Shown here: positions 1 to 5,039 of the stretch, piece after piece | How positions within the stretch are numbered: position 1 is the first letter of the stretch | How the letters are laid out: each line of letters begins with the position of its first letter | Origin: an uncultured Ruminococcus sp. | Lineage (GTDB): Bacteria > Bacillota > Clostridia > Oscillospirales > Ruminococcaceae | Assembly (NCBI GenBank): GCA_937894495.1 | Contig: CALCRR010000072.1 | Coordinates: forward strand, 1 to 5,511 | Direction of reading: 5' to 3' | DNA length: 5,511 bases | The notes under the pieces: model-generated | Databases searched by the model: none | The model's input: the letters and a program-made list of their open reading frames with translations, nothing else | Told to the model about the DNA's origin: nothing | Made by a program: the position numbers and the translations under genes

Positions 1-719
1 CCCTCATCGACACCGCCGAGATGTACGGCAGCGGCAGGAGCGAATCGCTGGTAGGCGAGGCGATTTCGCCCTATGACCGCGAAAGCCTTTTTATCGTCTC
101 CAAAGTTCTGCCGCAGAATGCCGGAAAAGCCGATATGCGCCGCTCATGCGAGGAAAGCCTTAGGCGTCTGAAAACCGACTATCTCGATCTCGATCTCTAT
201 CATTAGCGGGGCAGCATACCCCTCGCAGAGACGGTGGAATGTCTGCAAAAGCTGAAAGACAGCGGATTTATCCGTGAGTGGGGAGTGTCAAATTTCGATA
301 CGGCAGATATGCGGGAGCTCGAAGCCTTGGAGTACAGCCAAAATTGCGCCGCTGTGCAGGATCTCTACCACATTGGTTCCCGTGGAACGGAGTTCAGCTT
401 GAAGCCCTATCTACGGGACAGGGGCATGGCTTTTATGGCGTATTGCCCCCTTGCCGTGAACGGAAAGCTGCGGCAAGGCATCACAGAAAATGCTGTGCTT
501 AAAGAGATTGCTGCCGCTCACAGCGCTACCGTGCAGCAGATAATGCTTGCGTGGGCGATACGCGACGGGAATACTATTGCGATACCGAAAAGTTCATCTG
601 AGAAGCATACTATAGAAAATGCTCAGGCGGAGGAGTTCGTGCTCACTGAGGAGGAACTGAGGGCGCTGGATAGGGAGTTCCTGGCGCCGGAGGGAGAAGT
701 GCCATTAGATGTGGAGTGA
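1..719 (+). pseudogene. Aldo/keto reductase, 5' partial, interrupted by an in-frame amber codon
   Basis: This encodes an NAD(P)H-dependent aldo/keto reductase, a cytosolic TIM-barrel enzyme that reduces carbonyl groups. The frame enters from beyond base 1 (first full codon at base 3) with LIDTAEMYG, which carries the catalytic Asp and Tyr. The catalytic Lys is in FIVSKVLP (codon 102-104) and the catalytic His in LDLYH (201-203). The next codon, 204-206, is TAG. Reading through it in the same frame gives RGSIPLAETVECLQKLKDSG, and family members have LLHW-R-G here, so TGG has become TAG. The rest is intact: GFIREWGVSNFD, the cofactor-binding stretch AIPKSSSEKHTIENA, and a normal C-terminus ending VPLDVE. 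About 40 N-terminal residues lie outside the window. A separate fragment could start at ATG 234, but without the active site it would not be an enzyme. The family call is firm. The pseudogene call assumes TAG is not read through and is not a sequencing error. Confidence 0.9.
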
Positions 720-724
720 ATACT

Positions 725-1339
725 ATGCTTAAAATGATAAAAGGCAGTTGCGTCCCAAAGCCCGAAATGCTTTCGCAGGGCTATGAGATAACTGACAGAA
801 ACCTGATCGCAAATGTTGATGCCGACAATATCAGGAACATCATTGAGGGCTTTCTTGATATGAATAAGGGGCTTCCGCTTTTTCTATTCATTGAGGTGCC
901 TGCAAATATAAAGGACGAAAAAGTGATTGGCGAAACTGAGGACGGTTATGTGCAGCTTGAGGCGCACCACAAAGATGTTTACTACCTTGACGGCATCTCC
1001 TCGGAAGGCTTGAAGCAGCTGCTCGAGCCGCTTTATGATATTCTTATCAACGACGGACTTTCCTCGTTCGGTGTGGGCAATCCCCACGGTGAGGAGGTCG
1101 GCAAATACAAGTATAACGAGATGATACTTTTCAGTGGGGAGCTTCAAAAATATGTCCCGCTGTTTGAGCGAAATGGTGTTTTCCGCACGGACAGACTTGT
1201 TACAGCATGGGATACTTTTACCCCCGATTCGCCCGGGGCTTCGGAGAGATATTCTGATGAAAAGGGCAGGGATATTTACAGTGTTACAGACTATCTGAAA
1301 GAAGTCGGAATGTACAGGGCGGAGCAGAGGGAGGATTAG
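725..1339 (+). CDS. Hypothetical protein, possibly coupled to the aldo/keto reductase
   Basis: A 204-residue acidic protein that I do not recognise. It has no signal peptide or membrane segment, so it is probably cytosolic. Visible landmarks are an N-terminal GSCVPKPEM, NLIANVDADNIRNIIEGFLD, a hydrophobic LPLFLFIEVP strand, HHKDVYYLDG, and a central FGVGNPHGEEVGKYKYNEM. It ends with a charged YRAEQRED tail and a TAG stop. The Gly/His-rich centre looks like a conserved core, but I cannot name a function. I chose ATG 725 because GGAG at 713-716 lies 8 bases upstream. A GTG at 716 in the same frame, overlapping the reductase stop as GTGA, would add three residues but has no well-spaced site. The tight junction implies one transcript with the reductase, so the amber codon upstream could reduce its expression by polarity. 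A minus-strand open frame over the same bases is a shadow. Confidence 0.8.
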   Translation: MLKMIKGSCVPKPEMLSQGYEITDRNLIANVDADNIRNIIEGFLDMNKGLPLFLFIEVPANIKDEKVIGETEDGYVQLEAHHKDVYYLDGISSEGLKQLLEPLYDILINDGLSSFGVGNPHGEEVGKYKYNEMILFSGELQKYVPLFERNGVFRTDRLVTAWDTFTPDSPGASERYSDEKGRDIYSVTDYLKEVGMYRAEQRED

Positions 1340-1408
1340 GGACAATCGTCAGCATAAACACCATACTATTCGCTCCGAAAATATGCTTTTTGTCGAATAA
1401 TTTGCTCT

Positions 1409-1512
1409 AAAAAGTGTAATTTCAGCTTAACAATTCGCTATAAAAATGTTTTTTAGGAAGAAGTATATGTCTTTATAACAGCAACCGCCGCCGAGCAAAA
1501 CTCAGCGGCGGT
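1409..1512 (+). repeat. Direct repeat copy A with terminal GC-rich hairpin
   Basis: This copy aligns by eye with 4594-4701 on the same strand at roughly 85-88 percent identity over about 105 columns. Shared blocks include AAAAAGTGTAATT, GCTATAAAAAT, GGAAGAAGTATA, GTCTTTATAACA and a closing hairpin with identical arms. It contains no open frame of note. It lies between the hypothetical gene on the left and the minus-strand block on the right. Because similarity extends about 75 bases upstream of the hairpin, it is more than a shared terminator. It could be a dispersed intergenic element, a MITE-like relic or a small structured RNA. Confidence 0.8.
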
Positions 1513-1523
1513 CTACATATTTT
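1484..1523 (+). terminator. Hairpin terminator of repeat copy A
   Basis: The left arm ACCGCCGCCGAG (1484-1495) pairs with the right arm CTCAGCGGCGGT (1501-1512) across the 5-base loop CAAAA. Eleven of twelve positions pair, with one C-A mismatch. CTACATATTTTT follows, a modest T tract, so termination is best supported on the plus strand, for the gene ending at 1339. The stem also sits about 30 bases past the TGA of the minus-strand scrap at 1543, so it may stop transcripts from that side too, but without a T tract. Confidence 0.65.
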
Positions 1524-1542
1524 TCTAAATTATGACTTTATA

Positions 1543-1623
1543 TCAGCTATTTTCATACTCCTCATAGTAATAGAACTCCTTCATTCCCTTGAATATTACT
1601 GCACTATCGTTAGGCTTTGTCAT
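1543..1623 (-). pseudogene. Short coding-like scrap downstream of the winged-helix gene
   Basis: A 26-codon frame from ATG 1623 to TGA at 1543, reading MTKPNDSAVIFKG, then MKEFYYYEEYENS. The frame stays open upstream to about 1671, overlapping the end of the previous gene in another frame, and adds SKHNSWIFA. The composition resembles a real protein C-terminus, but no Shine-Dalgarno precedes the ATG. It may be the broken tail of a lost gene, or the original C-terminus of the preceding gene cut off by a frameshift. I do not recognise it, and it may not be expressed. Confidence 0.25.
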
Positions 1624-1645
1624 TGCGAATATCCAAGAGTTATGT

Positions 1646-2314
1646 TTAGAGGTATTCTTTAGGAGACTTGCTTACATCGATACTCCATTCTTCTTTAATT
1701 TGATCTGATATATTAAACCCTTTCGATGTAACTTTATATATTTTACCCTCATAGTTGGGACATTCAATAAGGCCATATTTCTCTAATTTTTTGACAGCAT
1801 CTTTCCATCTTGCACATTCTCGCGGGTTATCATCTTCGGCAAAATCGTAACCACCTGCTTCAACAGAAGGTCCAAAGCGTGAAATGCTCGTTGTGACCAA
1901 AATCTCGCCATCCTTCGCGGCTGCATATACAAGAAGTATTCCTTCATCTTTTTGAATTGTTATCTCTTGAGTATTTTCCTTCTTCTCTACTGCTATATCC
2001 GTATGCGCTATATCCCTTTTAGCTATGTATTCTTTGTACTTATCTTTTAGTTTTTTTGTTTCTCTTGTTATTACACTATGTTTTTCAACCTTTGCATTCA
2101 TTTTTTCTTGTGATATATCATATAAATATGATATATCGTCATCATTGTCAAGCCTTCTCAGTTTGTAATCACTATTCAGAAAACCTATCATTTTTGTATG
2201 ATCAATTTCAGGTAATCCTATCCTTGCACGTTCTCGACGAGCAGCTTCACGAGCATGTTTTTGCTCCTCTTTAATTTGTTTTTCAGTTGCTTTTAATTCC
2301 GGCGATTTAGATAT
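1646..2314 (-). CDS. Hypothetical protein with charged helical N-terminus and winged-helix-like C-terminus; apparent ATA start
   Basis: The frame gives about 222 residues. The N-terminal quarter is strongly charged (KEEQKHAREAARRERARIG) and, with the later KLKDKYKEYIAKRD stretch, suggests long helices or a coiled coil. The C-terminal ~80 residues (ILLVYAAAKDGEILVT, then CARWKDAVKKLEKYGLIE and GKIYKVTSKGFNISD) have the helix-helix-wing look of a tail seen on many bacterial hypothetical and defence-linked proteins. The first ATG in frame (2191) has no ribosome site. Coding-type sequence continues 41 codons upstream to ATA at 2314-2312, 9 bases after AAAGGAG (2330-2324), with a TAA two codons before that ATA. 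No ATG, GTG or TTG occurs in the extension. Either ATA is a weak start, or the original ATG was lost and only a short product from 2191 is made. Stop is TAA. The gene is last in the minus-strand block, 17 bases after the DUF4143 remnant's stop. It is AT-richer than the left genes. Function unknown. Confidence 0.65.
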   Translation of the reverse strand: MSKSPELKATEKQIKEEQKHAREAARRERARIGLPEIDHTKMIGFLNSDYKLRRLDNDDDISYLYDISQEKMNAKVEKHSVITRETKKLKDKYKEYIAKRDIAHTDIAVEKKENTQEITIQKDEGILLVYAAAKDGEILVTTSISRFGPSVEAGGYDFAEDDNPRECARWKDAVKKLEKYGLIECPNYEGKIYKVTSKGFNISDQIKEEWSIDVSKSPKEYL

Positions 2315-2323
2315 GTTTTATTT

Positions 2324-2330
2324 CTCCTTT
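2324..2330 (-). promoter_or_regulatory. Shine-Dalgarno AAAGGAG pointing to an ATA codon
   Basis: Read on the minus strand, AAAGGAG is followed by AAATAAAAC and then ATATCTAAATCG. The 9-base spacing is normal, so this site marks the intended start of the 222-residue gene and argues against ATG 2191. Only the third base of the start codon departs from ATG. Confidence 0.6.
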
Positions 2331-2331
2331 A

Positions 2332-2752
2332 CTATATCATCCAAATTGGAACAATAAGGTCATTTGAATCTATCGCAGATAACTCTTCGCGCATAAAAAT
2401 GATAGCACCCTTGCCTCTTGGCACTGATCCTTTATCGAGATGCCTGAAAGCTCCGATAAGCTCGGTCGGAGGATTTACAGAGTGCTTGATCTACAGCGGA
2501 TTCAGCTTTCCGTCGGCTTCTATGACTATATCTATCTCGTTGCAATTCTTGTCACGATAGTACCAAAGAAAACAATCCTTGCCGCAGTTATGATATGTTT
2601 TTATGATTTTTGAGACAACATAGTTTTCAATGATCGCACCGTTGATGGCACCATTTTGAAGTATCTTGGGCGAGCTGTATCTGGTCAGGTATGCAACAAG
2701 ACCTGTATGCCTTACTTCCTGATTACTCTTCCTTGGCATACAGTAAAACATT
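2332..2752 (-). pseudogene. DUF4143 ATPase C-terminal remnant, 5'-truncated, with internal amber codon
   Basis: This is the tail of an AAA-family ATP-binding protein with a DUF4143 domain, a widespread bacterial family of about 400-450 residues, often multicopy and of uncertain role. Recognisable parts are HTGLVAYLTRYSSPKILQNG, IENYVVSKIIKTYHNCGKD, LWYYRDKNCNEIDIVIEADG and KLNPL, followed by TAG at 2493-2491. The same frame continues past that TAG with IKHSVNPP, GAFRHLDKG, PRGKGAIIFMREEL and IVPIWMI, a normal family ending, to a second TAG at 2334-2332. Relatives have Glu at the first TAG (P-x-E-I-K), so GAG probably became TAG. That Glu belongs to an E-I-D...E-I-K pattern resembling a PD-(D/E)XK nuclease core. 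The whole N-terminal ATPase domain is missing: homology begins around 2757, right at the end of the TOPRIM-like gene. About 9 extra residues (MPRKSNQEV) disturb the segment before HTGL. Confidence 0.85.
2703..2743. repeat. Perfect 9-bp inverted repeat inside the DUF4143 remnant
   Basis: CTGTATGCC at 2703-2711 and GGCATACAG at 2735-2743 are exact reverse complements separated by 23 bases. The pair brackets the codons that appear as extra residues relative to the usual DUF4143 sequence between KMFY and HTGL. It lies just downstream of the TOPRIM-like gene's stop, but has no T tract to make it a standard terminator. It could be the footprint of a local rearrangement or chance. Confidence 0.4.
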
Positions 2753-3283
2753 TTATCTGAGTATATCCGCAAGAAACAATTCATCCCTGTTATGAGTCTT
2801 GATCCTTTTGTATTCTCTTATTGCATCAGTTAGCCTATCAATGCTTTCGCCAAAATAATCCCGATAGAATGCCGAACTGTTATCATATCTCTTTTTTCCA
2901 AGATAAATATTTCTTTTAGCATACTCTTTCGGACTATACTGCCTTTGGTGTTCATAATCTGCTGTTAAACCTTCTGCGATAATAAGCAGCATTTCAAGTT
3001 CGGGTTTGGTGCAGTATTTCTCAATACCTTGTATTTTGTGCTGAATATCCTTTGGCAGCTTTAGCTTGTCGGTCTGAGTATCTCCCACACGCATTATCAG
3101 CACGTCATTACCCGGATAGATTCCAAGCTCTGTATATACCTGAGTTCCTGATTTGATCTGTCTTGCATGAAACGGTGTCAAGCCGAGCAGATCGTCCTCT
3201 GTAAAAATCAAAGCATCATTTTCAAGCAATATCCTAACTATTTCCAACTCGTTAGAGCCTTCACACATTATCAAACGCTTCAT
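2753..3283 (-). CDS. TOPRIM/RloB-like protein, probable nuclease-type partner of the ATPase
   Basis: A complete 176-residue protein starting at ATG 3283 and ending in TAA. MKRLIMCEGSNELEIVRILL (residues 1-20) has the hydrophobic strand followed by E-G-x-x-E that opens TOPRIM domains. Further acidic positions fall in GNDVLIMRVGDTQTDK (D60, D68, D72). CTKPELEML (91-99) recalls the P-x-x-E motif of RloB-like and OLD-type TOPRIM proteins. The C-terminal half is basic and helical (PKEYAKRNIYLGKKRYD, then REYKRIKTHNRDELFLADIL). TOPRIM folds use these acids to bind metal for nucleic-acid cleavage; catalysis here is inferred. The start overlaps the upstream ATPase stop as ATGA, and the weak site GAAGG lies inside the ATPase gene, so the two are translationally coupled and presumably act together. 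It does not closely match a named subfamily that I can recite; DUF4276, DUF4435 and RloB are alternatives. Confidence 0.75.
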   Translation of the reverse strand: MKRLIMCEGSNELEIVRILLENDALIFTEDDLLGLTPFHARQIKSGTQVYTELGIYPGNDVLIMRVGDTQTDKLKLPKDIQHKIQGIEKYCTKPELEMLLIIAEGLTADYEHQRQYSPKEYAKRNIYLGKKRYDNSSAFYRDYFGESIDRLTDAIREYKRIKTHNRDELFLADILR

Positions 3284-4398
3284 TTTTTCAGCACCTTCTT
3301 TAACTTCATTAGTGCCTCGTAATTAACTGCTGTCTGGAAGGCGTTATTATAGTATTGCTTGCTTTTGAGCAATTCGCTTCGTATATCATATTTCAGATAC
3401 ATATTTTCCAAAGTAACCTTGTCATAGGCCTTGCATATCCAGATATTGTCCTGCCTGCCCATCTGATCAAGCACTTCGCAGTAGTGTGTAGAGAATATTA
3501 GTGATGCACCATGTTTATTGACGGTTTTATCCTTGTAAAGTATAAGAAGATTATCGACAAGGGTTTTATGGAAATTATTTTCTATCTCGTCGATAATAAG
3601 GTCAAAGCCTTCTTTGAGAGAAGCGGCAGCAAGAATATAAAGAAGCAAGCCTCGTGTAGTTCCGCTTGAAAGGATATATACAAGCTGTGTATCCGAGAGA
3701 GTTTTTTCCTCATTTTTGAGCTTTAGCAGATAATTATGATCGTCAAGCTTTTTCAGAGCCAGAATATTCTCATCAAAAATCCTGAAAATATCCTCAAGGA
3801 CCTCGCTGCCTATATTATAATTCTTCATTGCTTTAAAAGCAAGATCATAGCTGTTCTCTTTTGAGATATACCCGTCAAAATATAATGCATAGGTCTTTTT
3901 TGCCTTTAATACAAAGAAAATATTTGATGTATCCTCAGGAAGCTCTCCTATCTCGGTAAGCTCCTCATATGAATTTGTATCAAGAATATTTTTTGCATTT
4001 GATTTGAAATACGGCTGCACATATATATGCTCGTTCTTAAATGCAGCCTTATTTCCAAGATTCTTGTCATTTTCAAGCTCGGTTGTATAACGATACAGAG
4101 ACCCCTCATGATAGAAAATCATTTCAAGCGATATTCCGTCATAAGAGTAATGCTTTCCCTCAAGTCTGAATTCACCTAAAATAGAATAGCAGCAATCCAG
4201 CAGCTCCAGAGCGCTTGTCTTACCCGATGCATTCTTTCCCACAAAAGCCATAGAATTGTAGGCATAAAGTCCCGGTGCGACCTCTTGCAGCTCATATTCC
4301 TTATCTTCAGATGTTTTTTTCGACTTTGGTACAAGGTCAATTGTATAATTCTCGCAGCAATTCTTAAAGCCACAGGCTTTTACATACAGAAGTTTCAA
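3280..4398 (-). CDS. AAA_15/OLD-like ABC-type ATPase of a putative defence pair
   Basis: A 372-residue soluble ATPase. The N-terminus LLYVKACGFKNCCENYTIDL is the usual opening strand pair of AAA_15/AAA_21/RecF-like ATPases. Walker A is GKNASGKTS near residues 54-62, an ABC-type signature LSSGTTRG near 243-250, Walker B DLIIDEIEN near 266-274 with the catalytic Asp-Glu, and a switch His in IFSTHYCEV near 305. The middle (about 90-235) is the variable, partly helical insert typical of these proteins. All motifs look intact, so the protein should bind and hydrolyse ATP. The start is TTG at 4398-4396, chosen because AGGAGG lies 8 bases upstream and no ATG is as well placed. Its stop overlaps the next start as ATGA. 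In known systems of this shape (AriA of PARIS, AbiLi, RloA) the ATPase senses or restrains a TOPRIM-type effector; that role here is inference from gene order. A DNA repair role is the main alternative. Confidence 0.85.
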   Translation of the reverse strand: MKLLYVKACGFKNCCENYTIDLVPKSKKTSEDKEYELQEVAPGLYAYNSMAFVGKNASGKTSALELLDCCYSILGEFRLEGKHYSYDGISLEMIFYHEGSLYRYTTELENDKNLGNKAAFKNEHIYVQPYFKSNAKNILDTNSYEELTEIGELPEDTSNIFFVLKAKKTYALYFDGYISKENSYDLAFKAMKNYNIGSEVLEDIFRIFDENILALKKLDDHNYLLKLKNEEKTLSDTQLVYILSSGTTRGLLLYILAAASLKEGFDLIIDEIENNFHKTLVDNLLILYKDKTVNKHGASLIFSTHYCEVLDQMGRQDNIWICKAYDKVTLENMYLKYDIRSELLKSKQYYNNAFQTAVNYEALMKLKKVLKK

Positions 4399-4406
4399 TC
4401 AAATCG

Positions 4407-4412
4407 CCTCCT
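4407..4412 (-). promoter_or_regulatory. Perfect Shine-Dalgarno fixing a TTG start
   Basis: On the minus strand AGGAGG is followed by CGATTTGA and then TTG, a spacing of 8 bases. This decides the start of the ATPase, whose first codon is not ATG. A second TTG two codons' distance upstream (4402-4400) is out of frame. Confidence 0.8.
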
Positions 4413-4416
4413 CTAC

Positions 4417-4454
4417 ACAATAGTATATCACATTATCGTATTTTAAACAATAGT
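4417..4454. repeat. Paired ACAATAGT octamers overlapping the promoter
   Basis: ACAATAGT occurs at 4417-4424 and again at 4447-4454, 30 bases apart, close to three DNA turns. The first overlaps the -10 and the second the -35 of the predicted promoter. AACAA-TAGTT-TTGTT at the second copy also forms a small inverted repeat. This could be an operator for an unknown regulator, but AT-rich sequence yields such pairs by chance. Confidence 0.3.
4422..4450 (-). promoter_or_regulatory. Predicted sigma-A promoter for the ATPase/TOPRIM operon
   Basis: On the minus strand a -35-like TTGTTT (4450-4445) and a -10 TATACT (4427-4422) are separated by 17 bases. The -10 matches the consensus at five of six positions; the -35 keeps only TTG. 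The transcript would start near 4415 and have a leader of under 20 bases, made up almost wholly of the ribosome binding site. Confidence 0.55.
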
Positions 4455-4593
4455 TTTGTTCAAATTTATTTGTAAATAATATATAAACAGCCCTCGTTAT
4501 TTTATTTATCCGCAAGCCGACAGCACCCTTGTTATGCTATATAAAAAATGTAATTCATTGTTTCCTATTGATTTGTCTTTTGACAACACCCCC

Positions 4594-4701
4594 AAAAAGT
4601 GTAATTAAGCTTTGACAATTAGCTATAAAAATTTTTTTATGGAAGAAGTATAAGTCTTTATAACATCAAACCGCCGCCGAGCCAAAAAACTCAGCGGCGG
4701 T
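4594..4701 (+). repeat. Direct repeat copy B with terminal GC-rich hairpin
   Basis: Partner of the copy at 1409-1512, in the same orientation. It differs by about eight substitutions and a few 1-2 base gaps, mostly in the hairpin loop and near its left end. Within it TTGACA (4612-4617) stands 17 bases before TTTTAT (4635-4640), a possible plus-strand promoter that would yield a very short RNA ending in the hairpin. The first copy has the weaker TTAACA there, so a functional promoter is uncertain. The element lies upstream of the ATPase promoter and downstream of the 68-residue gene. Confidence 0.8.
4670..4701. terminator. Hairpin of repeat copy B, likely factor-independent terminator or RNA end
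   Basis: ACCGCCGCCGAG (4670-4681) pairs with CTCAGCGGCGGT (4690-4701) across an 8-base loop, with the same single C-A mismatch as in copy A. Neither side has a good T tract (plus side TATATAATTATT; minus side starts TTTGATGTTAT), so it is weaker as a terminator than copy A. It would insulate the minus-strand 68-residue gene from the ATPase operon. Confidence 0.5.
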
Positions 4702-4768
4702 ATATAATTATTCAAAAAATCTTCTTTGGTCTCAATATAGTGACCATTTCTTATGCCTTGCTGTCTGA

Positions 4769-4975
4769 TTACTTTTCCCCCGAATAAAACTCATCTAGCA
4801 AAATGTATTCGATCGCTGTGATCAGAGTTCTTAAGTCATGCAAAAAGATCATAGCAAGCTCTTCGTCTGTATGAATCTTTTCTCCCTCAGGACGGTCTAT
4901 GTAAGCCCTCAGGAATCTTTCGTTGTTCTTTCCGTCTTTTATGATCTCCTCGAATATGTCTGTCTTTTTCAACAC
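4769..4975 (-). CDS. Small acidic hypothetical protein
   Basis: A 68-residue protein that I do not recognise. It looks cytosolic and helical: a charged first half (KKTDIFEEIIKDGKNNERF) and an amphipathic second half (DEELAMIFLHDLRTLITA, then IEYILLDEFYSG). The start is GTG at 4975-4973, supported by AGGAGG 8 bases upstream (4989-4984); the next codon, TTG, is a less well spaced alternative. Stop is TAA. It lies 64 bases downstream of the AbrB-like gene on the same strand with no terminator between, so the two are probably co-transcribed. A regulator plus small protein layout is compatible with an antitoxin/toxin or sporulation-linked pair, but nothing in this sequence identifies either. Confidence 0.7.
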   Translation of the reverse strand: MLKKTDIFEEIIKDGKNNERFLRAYIDRPEGEKIHTDEELAMIFLHDLRTLITAIEYILLDEFYSGEK

Positions 4976-5039
4976 AAAAATTACCTCCTTGATGTTGTCA
5001 AAATTGTTTTACGGTCGGTTTCGTCATGCGGTCATGTAC

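Larger units (their letters stand above)
4399..4768. other. 370-base intergenic region between the two minus-strand groups
   Basis: From right to left it holds about 67 AT-rich bases after the 68-residue gene, repeat copy B with its hairpin, roughly 140 AT-rich bases in which I see no gene or clear motif (4455-4593), then the promoter and ribosome binding site of the ATPase. No RNA gene is recognisable. Confidence 0.6.

Noticed and set aside
884..1345. 153-codon open frame on the minus strand
   Set aside because: It lies wholly over the plus-strand hypothetical gene, has no ribosome site, and has Ile/Arg/Ser-rich composition typical of an antisense shadow.
2056..2274. 72-codon plus-strand frame
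   Set aside because: It is antisense to the charged N-terminal part of the winged-helix gene. Its Phe/Leu/His richness is the mirror of Lys/Glu codons.
204..2493. TAG recoded as an amino acid, since both broken genes carry in-frame TAG
   Set aside because: The two TAGs replace different residues (Trp and Glu), and the hypothetical gene at 725-1339 and the DUF4143 frame both end naturally at TAG. Independent mutations explain this more simply.
4176..4373. 65-codon minus-strand frame inside the ATPase
   Set aside because: It is a different frame over the Walker A region; the ATPase frame is clearly the coding one.
1409..4701. CRISPR array or insertion sequence formed by the two repeats
   Set aside because: There are only two copies 3 kb apart, with no spacers, no transposase and no terminal inverted repeats that I can see.
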